Of a DNA stretch of 55,696 nt, positions 1 through 6,881 are shown piece after piece. Source of the DNA: Synechococcus sp. Cruz-7E5 (lineage in GTDB: Bacteria > Cyanobacteriota > Cyanobacteriia > PCC-6307 > Cyanobiaceae); contig NZ_JAGQCE010000018.1 in NCBI RefSeq assembly GCF_024345995.1, positions 1-55,696 on the forward strand, in the 5' to 3' direction. Each line of letters starts with the position of its first letter. The first letter of the stretch is position 1. The position numbers were made by a program, and so were the translations under genes. The notes under the pieces were generated by a model. That model ran no database searches and was not told the DNA's origin. It worked only from the letters and a program-made list of their open reading frames with translations.

Positions 1-55
1 GCTTCTTGGCCGTGGATTGCTCGTAGTCGCCGAATCCCAGCTGCTTGCCACCCAT
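1..55 (-). CDS. IS5-family transposase, N-terminal start only (cut by window edge)
   Basis: The minus strand encodes MGGKQLGFGDYEQSTAKK from an ATG at 55 and runs off the left edge. This start is characteristic of IS5-group DDE transposases. Only about 18 residues are visible, so the family call rests on that N-terminal signature, and whether the element is intact cannot be judged. It lies beside a run of broken genes, which fits an insertion-rich island boundary. Confidence 0.6.
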   Translation of the reverse strand, partial: MGGKQLGFGDYEQSTAKK

Positions 56-456
56 CAGCCCAGTCCTGGTCAGTGATCACAGGACCATTGTCCCGTGATC
101 GGGCTGGGTTTTCCAGGGTTTCCCTAAGCGACCTGCGGCATCCCTTGACACAGTCCACCATAGCCAATTTAGCCGTCGTAGATCCGCACCATTGGCAACG
201 CCAACCAGCTGATGCGCATGTGGCTGGAGCCGATGGGGCTGCGCGGGGCGATCGAACGGAGCAGCTTTGAAACCATTCTGGGGGTGACTGCCCAGGGCTT
301 GCAGGTGGCTTGCTCCCTGGCCAAAGGGACTAAGGGTCGTTGGCATGTCGGCACGAGTGGTTCTCACCCCGCTCCCACAGCAGAAGCCACCTGCGACGTC
401 GATCCTGGTGCTCCTTGATCGTGACCCCTTGGCGGCAGGGCATTGACGGCAGCGGC
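56..456. other. No intact gene; IS flank plus a small DUF4357-like remnant
   Basis: I see no gene with credible coding signal here. Around 399-430 the minus strand reads GVTIKEHQDR, close to GITLKEHQER at the C-terminus of the intact GIY-YIG/DUF4357 gene at 2874-3758, and the DNA of the two stretches is also similar. This suggests a remnant of a second DUF4357 gene. A plus-strand open frame from about 184 to 418 was not recognised. Confidence 0.35.
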
Positions 457-790
457 GTTACGCAGCAGGTGCGCGCCGAGCGTACGGATTGCCCATAGGC
501 GGAACTGGGTGCCACGTTTTGAATTCACCCGATAGACGACCGAAAGAATGGATTCCAGATTGAAGAACTCAATGTGCCGGACGACTTCCCTCTCGCCCCA
601 ACTCTTCGGTGTCGAAGATATTGCGCAGGTGCCTGGAAATGACGGACTTGTCGCGGCCGAACAGCTCAGCGATCTGGTTTAAGGAGAGCCAGACCGTTTC
701 CTGGTCGAGGCGGACATCCACCTGAGCCCTGCCGTCCGGAGCCTCAAAGAGGAGGATTTTGCCGCTGGCGCACTTGGAGAAGCTCGTCAT
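457..790 (-). pseudogene. RhuM-family protein, broken by deletion and frameshift
   Basis: From the ATG at 790 the frame reads a RhuM-type N-terminus: VRLDQETVWLSLNQIAELFG, then DKSVISRHLRNIFDTEEL. RhuM proteins are virulence-associated or phage-like proteins with an N-terminal helix-turn-helix. This frame stops at 569. Family sequence resumes in another frame at about 565-457 with FFNLESILSVVYRVNSKRGT and QFRLWAIRTLGAHLLRN. The segment normally between these blocks is missing, so both an internal deletion and a frameshift have occurred. The gene lies beside an IS5 end and a broken GNAT gene. Confidence 0.65.
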
Positions 791-965
791 GGTGGCCCCG
801 CCTGTGCCTGGTCAATCGCCCGCATGGAGCACCTGGGCGCGGGAGTCTTAGGAAGTCTGGCTGGCAGCGATCAGGCCGCTGAGCATGGTCCTGGCATTTC
901 TGCTGCCTGCTGAGCAGAGGCTAAGCGGTACCAAGGGAATGGGCAGACCCGCTGTCAGTCCCTGA

Positions 966-1202
966 TGGCCTACTGAGTGGCCGTGGAAAGGACGGGGCCT
1001 CGGCGGGGCACTGCTGGCGGATGTGATCAGCCGTACCGCACAGATCAGCTCCGAAGTGGGTTGCCGGGGGTTGCTCGTCCATGCCGAGAGCGCATCGGCC
1101 CAGGCGTTCTACCTGCACCTCATCCCGGAATTCGAGCCGTCCCCCACCGACCCGTTGCACTTGGTGTTGCTCATGAAGGACATCTTGCGGACGCTCGGGT
1201 GA
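966..1202 (+). pseudogene. GNAT acetyltransferase (TacT-like) C-terminal remnant
   Basis: The frame that stops at 1200-1202 encodes KGRGLGGALLADVISRT, the acetyl-CoA-binding loop of a GNAT fold, and ends PSPTDPLHLVLLMKDI, typical of the C-terminus of TacT-type toxins. No start codon and no N-terminal half is in frame. The preceding bases carry scraps of the same family in other frames (MAY stop VAVER), consistent with small deletions. TacT toxins acetylate charged tRNAs and pair with DUF1778 antitoxins; no such antitoxin is seen here. Confidence 0.6.
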
Positions 1203-1309
1203 GCTCCAATTGCTCGAAGCGGGTTGAACAATCGTCAACAGGTGAGGGGCCTTTGCGTTCCGTGATGAGGCCCATCAGAATGGTTCAGAAGCTCTGTCTC
1301 CGAACCACC

Positions 1310-1495
1310 ATGAGGACTGTGAGAAGTCTGATCGAGGAACTAGCAAAATTCCCTGACGAAGCGCTCTGTTATGCCTACGAAGGGGAGATCACCGGGATCG
1401 TTGTTCGGCATGGCGGACGCCAGGGAGTGATTCACTGCGGTGAACTCGAAGGCGCTGAACCGCAAACAGAGTCGTTCCCACCAATGGGATCGTGA
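1310..1495 (+). CDS. Small conserved cyanobacterial-type protein, unknown function (61 aa)
   Basis: The ATG at 1310 opens MRTVRSLIEELAKFPDEALC, followed by YAYEGEITGIVV and RQGVIHCGE. The arrangement (helix, then a short beta-rich segment with E-G-E-x-T-G) looks like a family of short cyanobacterial proteins of unknown role. A longer frame extends upstream to 977, but that part is the shadow of the GNAT remnant, so the internal ATG was chosen. It is convergent with the fused toxin-antitoxin gene. No function can be assigned. Confidence 0.5.
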   Translation: MRTVRSLIEELAKFPDEALCYAYEGEITGIVVRHGGRQGVIHCGELEGAEPQTESFPPMGS

Positions 1496-1513
1496 GGGCT
1501 TCACGCATCGCCA

Positions 1514-2032
1514 TCAGCTGATTGTGGTGCGCTCCTGCAACGTGCCGCTGACGTACTTGTGCAGCACGCTGCTGATCAGCGTTTGGTAAGGAATGCCTTT
1601 CTGCAGGGCGCGGGTGCGGATGGCCTGGAGGTCTCCACTGGAAAGACGGATGTTGATCCGCTGGTCTTTCTGGCCCGTAGCCATCGCTGCTTCCTGGAGT
1701 TGGCTGAGAAGAGCCGGCGTGGCCACACTGCGCAGTTCACCGGCCTCGAAATCAGCGAGAAGCTGCTGCTCTGCAGGCTCCAGTTCAGGTGAAGAGGGAA
1801 TGATCGTTCTCGTTAACAGGTGTTCTTCGGTTTCGGTCATCGGCACCAGGTGGATGTAGCCATTGAGCCGCACCACGAGGATGCGCTGCCCTGGGTAGCG
1901 CTGCTGGTTGGGGTGTTCCTGCACGTCGAGCAGATCGCCTGCCTCAATCGCAACCACCACCGCCTCGAAGCACACCTGCCGCTCGGCGAGGAGTTGAGCA
2001 TTTTTCTCGGGGCTCCACGCGAAGGGCTTCAT
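1514..2032 (-). CDS. BrnT-like toxin fused in frame to CopG/BrnA-like antitoxin
   Basis: Residues 1-82 match the DUF497/BrnT-like toxin group: an N-terminal F-x-W-S-P-E-K-N, EAGDLLDVQEHPNQQRYPGQ, then YIHLVPM and TRTIIPS. Residues 83-172 match the partner antitoxin: an acidic helix EQQLLADFEAGEL, then KDQRINIRLSSGDLQAIR and GIPYQTLISSVLHKYVSG, a CopG/ribbon-helix-helix-type DNA-binding end. In most genomes these are two genes, with the toxin ending just after TIIPS. Here one frame runs through with no stop and no ATG or GTG at the expected antitoxin start. It may be a natural fusion, a fusion by stop loss, or an antitoxin made from a rare start codon. Confidence 0.7.
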   Translation of the reverse strand: MKPFAWSPEKNAQLLAERQVCFEAVVVAIEAGDLLDVQEHPNQQRYPGQRILVVRLNGYIHLVPMTETEEHLLTRTIIPSSPELEPAEQQLLADFEAGELRSVATPALLSQLQEAAMATGQKDQRINIRLSSGDLQAIRTRALQKGIPYQTLISSVLHKYVSGTLQERTTIS

Positions 2033-2152
2033 CAGGCCAGCCTAGGGAGGCTGTGTGCCTAATGTCATCAGCCTTGGCTCGTCATCGCCGCCCTGATGCG
2101 CAGGGACCATGCCATCCAGCCGCGAGCCCGTGCGCGCTGCTCCCAGCTATCC

Positions 2153-2163
2153 TTACCAGGTAA
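2153..2163. promoter_or_regulatory. Palindrome TTACCAGGTAA upstream of vapBC-type genes
   Basis: A perfect inverted repeat with 5-bp arms around a central A lies 24 bases before the antitoxin start. Toxin-antitoxin operons of this type are usually autoregulated by the AbrB-like antitoxin binding a palindrome near the promoter. The assignment as operator is inferred from position and symmetry only. Confidence 0.3.
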
Positions 2164-2187
2164 TACCCAGTCTGGGGGCGAGTATCG

Positions 2188-2436
2188 ATGGACTCTGCCG
2201 ATGCCGTCACCAGTTCGATCACCAGCAAGGGGCAGGTGACCATCCCCAAGGCGCTGCGGCAGCAATTCGGGCTGGCCAGGGGCAGCCGCGTGAGTTTCAC
2301 GTTGGTGGGGGATCACATCGAGCTGCGCCCCTGGAAGCCGGAGCAGCCACTGCCGGAGAGCGGGTTCGGATTGCTCAGGTCCAGCCGGCCAGCCGTGCCG
2401 GCGGACTTCGATCCCGCCAGCCTGCTGCGCCCGTGA
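2188..2436 (+). CDS. AbrB/SpoVT-type antitoxin (VapB-like)
   Basis: The 82-aa product carries a swapped-hairpin AbrB signature near its start: SITSKGQVTIPKALRQQFG at residues 10-28, then SRVSFTLVGDHIELRP. Proteins of this type bind DNA as dimers and neutralise a PIN toxin through a flexible C-terminus (here from about residue 50). The ATG at 2188 places the motif at the usual distance. Its stop overlaps the toxin GTG start (GTGA at 2433-2436), so the pair is translationally coupled. Confidence 0.85.
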   Translation: MDSADAVTSSITSKGQVTIPKALRQQFGLARGSRVSFTLVGDHIELRPWKPEQPLPESGFGLLRSSRPAVPADFDPASLLRP

Positions 2437-2858
2437 TTGGCGTGGACACCAATGTGCTGGCCCGCTACTTCGTGGCGGAGGACGAAGCCGATGCGGCCAC
2501 GGAACGCCAGCGCCGTGCCGCCCGCGATCTGATCGAATCCGGCCAGCCGCTGTTCCTGGCCAAGACGGTGGCCCTGGAGCTGGAGTGGGTGCTGCGGGGG
2601 TACTACGGCTTCCCGGTGGAGCAGGTGCTGCAGGTGTTCGACCACCTGCTGGCCCATCCCGGCCTCACGGCAGAAGACCGGCCAGCCCTGGAGCAGGCCG
2701 TGGCTGGTGTGCGCAGCGGGCTCGACTTCGCCGATGCCCTGCACCATGCCAGCTGCCGAAGCTGCGAGGCGATGGCGTCGTTTGATGACCGCGGCTTCGG
2801 GCGGCGCATCCGGCAGCTCAATCTGGCGCCACGGGTGTTTGTGCCGGCAGGTTCCTGA
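2433..2858 (+). CDS. PIN-domain ribonuclease toxin (VapC-like)
   Basis: The 141-aa PIN protein starts at a GTG that overlaps the antitoxin stop. The acidic catalytic residues expected of PIN RNases are present: D5 in GVDTNVLARYF, E49 in AKTVALELEWVL, D101 in LDFADALHH and D118/D119 in SFDDRGF. VapC toxins cleave tRNA or rRNA and are held inactive by the antitoxin encoded just upstream. The gene appears full length and intact. A longer frame from 2109 runs through the antitoxin in the wrong frame and is not the gene. Confidence 0.85.
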   Translation: MIGVDTNVLARYFVAEDEADAATERQRRAARDLIESGQPLFLAKTVALELEWVLRGYYGFPVEQVLQVFDHLLAHPGLTAEDRPALEQAVAGVRSGLDFADALHHASCRSCEAMASFDDRGFGRRIRQLNLAPRVFVPAGS

Positions 2859-2873
2859 AGGGAATCAGAACCG

Positions 2874-3758
2874 TTATGGCTCAACCAACTCGGAGGCTGC
2901 CGCCGCCGCCCGCTCCTGGTGCTCCTTGAGGGTGATCCCGGAGGCATCTTTCCAGTCGAGCCGGCCGTTGGCACTGCGGGCGAGCAGCAGCCGTGCCGCC
3001 TGGGACGGCGATTTGAACTCGTAGTCCTGGAGCAGTTCCACCTGGTTGTTCTGCGCGGCAAGGACGCCTTGCCGGATGAGTTGCTCCCGCGTGCGCATCA
3101 GGCCATCGGGGGAGCTGGCCACGAAGTCACGGCCCCCCTTGGCTCCCTTGAGAACGGTGAACCCGTTGGGTGACTCGTATCCCCTGCCCTCGGTCTCCAG
3201 ACCACTCAGGAAGAAGAGGTCGCTGGGGTTGATGGAGGGGAAGCTGGGTGGCTGCTCGAAGACCCTGAGACCGAGCACGGGACAGCAGACCAGCACCTCT
3301 TCCAGAAAGCCCTCCGCCTCAGCGCGGTCCATCTCGGCCAGGTTCACAGCGTGGCCCTGCACCACGTTCTCCAACCGGCAGCGCTTCGCCGCCTGGGCCA
3401 GGCCGATCAGCCGGGCTTCCAGATGCTGGGCGTGGGCCTTGTTCAGGTAGACGTCCTTGGAGGTGAAGGCGTAGGCGGTGGTCCAGAACTCCTTGGCCTG
3501 GTGCTGCTCCAGCCGCCGGCCGAGGGGGGCCGCCTCGCCGATGTACGCGAGGTCGGCGCCGCCGTCCTCAGGGTCGGGGCCCGTGAGCACATACACGCCA
3601 GGTCGACCGGCCTCCGGGCGCTGGGTGAACTCCTTGAGCTGGGAGCGAGGGATCACGTAGCCGATGCCGCTCCAGTTCGTCTTCTCCACGATGCGCATGC
3701 CCTCTGGGAGCCCGGAAGGCACGAACAGGCGTAGGGCGAACGGGCGGGGAGTGGTCAT
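2874..3758 (-). CDS. GIY-YIG domain protein with C-terminal DUF4357
   Basis: The 294-aa product has a GIY-YIG-type nuclease core (GVYVL at 54-58, YIGEA at 72-76, then GRRLEQH) and a C-terminal DUF4357 region (about 235-290: TREQLIRQGVL, YEFKSPSQAARLLLARSANG). Proteins with this pairing are common near restriction-modification and other defence genes; their substrate is not established. The ATG at 3758 was chosen because residues upstream of it lack family resemblance; GAGAAAG precedes it. The gene lies downstream of hsdMS and the deaminase-ATPase on the same strand, separated by a 300-bp gap with direct repeats. Confidence 0.75.
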   Translation of the reverse strand: MTTPRPFALRLFVPSGLPEGMRIVEKTNWSGIGYVIPRSQLKEFTQRPEAGRPGVYVLTGPDPEDGGADLAYIGEAAPLGRRLEQHQAKEFWTTAYAFTSKDVYLNKAHAQHLEARLIGLAQAAKRCRLENVVQGHAVNLAEMDRAEAEGFLEEVLVCCPVLGLRVFEQPPSFPSINPSDLFFLSGLETEGRGYESPNGFTVLKGAKGGRDFVASSPDGLMRTREQLIRQGVLAAQNNQVELLQDYEFKSPSQAARLLLARSANGRLDWKDASGITLKEHQERAAAAASELVEP

Positions 3759-3882
3759 GGGCTTTCTCGATCCATGAAGGCTCCGGGAGCTGTTCCTAAA
3801 ACTCTCTGTGCGACAAGCTTCAGCTTGACGATGGCGTCGCGTCAGCCCAGCATTCTCCTCCGCCCAGTCTCCCTTGTTGGAG

Positions 3883-3976
3883 TCACGCCATTTTGGCGCA
3901 TAGTTTGGCGCGATATGCCAGTTGCCCACTCTGGCAGGCCCCTATCACGCCATTTTGGCGCAAAGCTTGGCGCGAT
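3883..3976. repeat. Two near-identical 32-bp direct repeats containing a hairpin and a TTTGGCGC pair
   Basis: Copies at 3883-3914 and 3945-3976 differ only at two positions and are 62 bp apart start to start. Each contains the inverted repeat CGCCA-TTT-TGGCG followed by a second TTTGGCGCG about one helical turn away. They sit in the 302-bp gap (3759-4060) between the GIY-YIG gene and the deaminase-ATPase gene, the promoter side of the GIY-YIG gene. The rest of that gap shows nothing else. The arrangement suggests a protein-binding array. Confidence 0.7.
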
Positions 3977-4060
3977 TCGCGGGCATCCCTTGCATGAGAA
4001 GCCCTATCTCGCCATCGTGTAGAGATGGCTGGCGATTTCCTTGGCTGAGAATTAGGACTT

Positions 4061-5542
4061 TCATGGGCGAATTACTTGGTAAAGGGTTGACGGACCTGAG
4101 CCTGATTTTTGCAAAAGATTCAGAGTCGTGAATCGCTTAAGGTGATTGAGCGCTGTCCGCTTGGGAAGCGCCATTGCGGTGGCATAGTCAGATGAAGTCG
4201 CCGTCTCTCTGGTAACCAGCCACTCCCAGCCAGCTCGCTCCGACTTGCTCAGGCTGTCGATGATATCTTGACTGAGGACAGCTGTTGCCGCAGTCTTGCT
4301 CCGGTAGATTGTTAGCACAAGCGAATCGCCCTCCATCGAATAGCTCGGAAGAGGCAGTCCAAGAACCTCGGCGTGCTTCTTCAAGCTTGTTAGGCCATAG
4401 CCCTGTTCCTCAGCCATGCCCATTCGAGCGAACACATAGTGAAGAACGGGGTTGCGGCTTTTCATGGGTGCCGTGAAAGAACGCATCTGATCCAGAGTGA
4501 TCGGAGAAATAGGGCTTCCAGGACTTTTGATTGTGATAGTGTCGGTGTTCACGACCAGTTGACACTTCTGCCCAGCGACGTCGTAGTCGCGGTGAATGAG
4601 AGCATTCACAACTGCCTCACGAATCATCTCAAACGGCAAATCCACTTGCTCACGCCGCTCCATGCGGCTCCGGTCAAGCGTGCTTGGCAACACCTTGTTC
4701 AACCACTGCTCCAACAGAGCGGGGATGAGCACCAGGGCCTGTCCAAACTCCTCACGTGAAGACTGCCCGTCGGCCAGATCTGCTCTAGCGAGCAGGCCTG
4801 CCTGAGGCAAGGCATTTCTTGGCTCCTTGCCGAACAGCAGAAAGCCAAAACCTGTTGGCTTGGCCGCAGCCGCATCTCCGATGACCAGCCCTTGTTGGCG
4901 TAATAACCTACCAAACTCTTCTGAGTCCACTGCAGGTTTGATGCCTGCCTTGTCCCGATAACGTTCCAAAGCTTCCTCGGAGAGATCACCAAGGGCTACG
5001 GTAGAAATGGGGTCTTCATACTTTGAAAGCTTGATGGGCTCCGGTTCCGGCTTCTCCGTCTGTTGTCTGGCCCACTCAAAGAAGGTCTTGTTCTCAGCAA
5101 GGATGACATCCTGTAAATCCCGATCAAACATGTGAACGGTGACACCGTGCCGCCTGAGATTTTCAATGCCTTTGCCGGCCACAGTCGGGTTGTCGTCCTC
5201 AATGCCCACCCAGACTTCCTTGATCCGAGCGCTGATAATGTGTCTCGCGCATCCGCGCTTGGGATGGTTGCGATTCAAACAAGGCTCTAACGTGGCGAAG
5301 AGAACACTCCCATCCAACTTCTCGCCGACACACTTCCGTTCCAGCAAGGTGAACTCGGCGTGATTGCCTTCGCGCAATTCACCACGGGCTGCGGTCTCGA
5401 TGGAGCCATCCGGCCTGACGAGGACGGCACCGACATGCGGGTTTGGCTTTCCGTCCCTGCGATCCTCTGGCACGGACGTGCGCATCACTTCGATGGCTTT
5501 CTCCATCATCTTGCGCGGTTCGAACCTGGATGCGCTTGCCAT
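4061..5542 (-). CDS. RibD-type deaminase fused to GHKL/RecG-like ATPase with winged helix
   Basis: The 493-aa fusion protein has three parts. Residues 12-150 are a zinc deaminase like the N-terminal half of RibD: PNPHVGAVLV at 34-43, the H61-A-E63 proton shuttle, P87-C88 and C98 as zinc ligands, and DDNPTVAGKGIENLR. Residues about 185-415 match the RecG-like/HATPase_c_4 group: an N-box-like REAVVNALIHRDYD at 308-321 and a glycine motif EEQGYGLTSL at 378-387. Residues 420-493 resemble a winged helix. It starts one base inside the hsdS stop (TGATG), so it is part of the restriction operon. It has no RibD reductase domain, so a riboflavin role is unlikely. A nucleotide- or nucleic-acid-modifying defence role is inferred. 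Confidence 0.75.
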   Translation of the reverse strand: MASASRFEPRKMMEKAIEVMRTSVPEDRRDGKPNPHVGAVLVRPDGSIETAARGELREGNHAEFTLLERKCVGEKLDGSVLFATLEPCLNRNHPKRGCARHIISARIKEVWVGIEDDNPTVAGKGIENLRRHGVTVHMFDRDLQDVILAENKTFFEWARQQTEKPEPEPIKLSKYEDPISTVALGDLSEEALERYRDKAGIKPAVDSEEFGRLLRQQGLVIGDAAAAKPTGFGFLLFGKEPRNALPQAGLLARADLADGQSSREEFGQALVLIPALLEQWLNKVLPSTLDRSRMERREQVDLPFEMIREAVVNALIHRDYDVAGQKCQLVVNTDTITIKSPGSPISPITLDQMRSFTAPMKSRNPVLHYVFARMGMAEEQGYGLTSLKKHAEVLGLPLPSYSMEGDSLVLTIYRSKTAATAVLSQDIIDSLSKSERAGWEWLVTRETATSSDYATAMALPKRTALNHLKRFTTLNLLQKSGSGPSTLYQVIRP

Positions 5543-6354
5543 CAGTCAGTTGCAGGTGAACCTGTCAGAGCGGCATCCGCCACACTCAACTCCCCGCTCA
5601 GCAGCTTCGAGAGCAGCACATCTCGCAATTTGGCGAGCGTGCGAGATTGAAGGAGGTTGGCGGTGATTTGGGCGTAGAAGGGCGCGACTTTGGCGGAGAA
5701 GTCGGCCATAAGATCCTTCGTTGGCAGCACGACGTGAATTGGACGGAAGTTCTGTTTGCTGATTTCAGCGAAGGTGGTGCCAGTGGCCCGGCTTTCGATC
5801 TCGGCCATGTTCGTCTGGCACCAGTTCAGCAAGAAGAAGTTTGAGGCGCTGTCATTACACTTCAACGCGATGAAGCCCTGGTTGATGGCAACGGGTATGG
5901 CGGCTATTGCTAGGTAACCGACGGGGGCGCGGGAGGAAAGCAAAAGTGTTCCTGCAGGAAGCAGGCCGGACGAAATCTTGGCGATGCCGGCGTCGGTGAG
6001 CTTGCGGTCGGTGTCAAGGAGGACGGGCGCTTGGAGCGAGGAGAAGTCCTTCGGAGTGGTCCAATGGTGCGTGCCGCCTTCCCAATACTTCGGCTCGGCG
6101 GTGCTCGGGGTTCCGCCGCCAACGCATTCGACGACTTGGCCGACGGGTTCAATGCTCCAGCCTTTCGGGATATGACCAGCCTCGGACTTTTCGAATGAAT
6201 CGGGGAACAGGGCAGCAGTTTCTTGATCAAGCCCAACAGGCTGCCGCCCATCAAGCTTGGCCCGCACAGGATCGAAATCCACGAACCAACTCTGAAAAAG
6301 CGCCCGCGCCATCGCCTCCAGCGTCGCGTTCATCCGCCGGTTCAACTCGATCAT
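5542..6354 (-). pseudogene. hsdS: hsdS, C-terminal part (type I specificity subunit, frameshifted)
   Basis: This frame carries the central conserved helix ELNRRMNATLEAMARALFQS with WFVDFDPVRA, the second target-recognition domain (IPKGWSIEPVGQVVECVGGGT onward) and the closing conserved helix LAKLRDVLLSKLLSGEL. Type I S subunits pick the DNA sequence to be modified. The ATG at 6354 lies inside the central helix and is not the natural start. The sequence continues the 6360-6881 frame with a one-base shift near 6388-6391. If translated alone it would be a half-subunit with one recognition domain. Confidence 0.85.
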
Positions 6355-6359
6355 GTCAT

Positions 6360-6881
6360 CTAGTGCCCCAAGTATCGACGCAATGGCTTTTGCTTGGAGA
6401 GAGGTGGGAGGGTGATGCTCAGTCGGCGTTGGTCGGTCAAGCTCAGATACGGAGCCATGTCCGTTGACGCCTTCATACCGGCAAGCTGATGGATGAATTC
6501 AACTCCTTGGGACCAGTAGCGAAGAAAGCCACCGCACAATTTCTCTGGATCGAGACTCCGCCAATAGCTGAGGTGTGGCGAATAAACGAATGGTGGCAGC
6601 CCATCAGTTACGAACGAAGTACGACCGGTACTGTTTCCCTTCGTGGTGATGATGGTGTCGCCAACCCTTGACATCTTCGAACGCACCTTATCCGCAAGAT
6701 ATTCGTGGAAGCGCTCAACACCAGCGAAGTCGATGTGGCTGTCAGTGAAATGACCGGCGCGAAGAAAAATTGGGCCAGTGCCGCCAAGTTCGATATTCTG
6801 AGCACGATAGCCATCTCCGATTTCCAGTATTCCCTCATCGAGGAGTTGCCGGAATGTCGCTTCCCGCCATTCACCCGCCAT
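6360..6881 (-). pseudogene. hsdS: hsdS, N-terminal part (type I specificity subunit, frameshifted)
   Basis: This frame holds the first target-recognition domain, ending SLTDQRRLSITLPPLSKQK, where the central conserved repeat should follow. After KQK it runs into PLRRYLGH and stops. Reading one base shifted gives AIASILGALDDMIELNRRMN, the exact family continuation. On the minus strand the shift lies in AAGCAAAAGCC; one more A would restore the frame. The ATG at 6881 overlaps the end of hsdM, and GAGGGGGC precedes it. It may be a sequencing error, a real mutation, or an A-run that changes length. Confidence 0.85.

Noticed and set aside
212-418. 68-aa plus-strand frame with MRMWLEPMGLRGAIERSSFE
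   Set aside because: It might be a remnant of a real gene, but I could not match it to a family and its end overlaps the DUF4357-like remnant on the other strand.
2109-2858. Single 249-aa plus-strand gene
   Set aside because: Its first 110 residues are the AbrB gene read in the wrong frame; only the part from 2433 is the PIN toxin.
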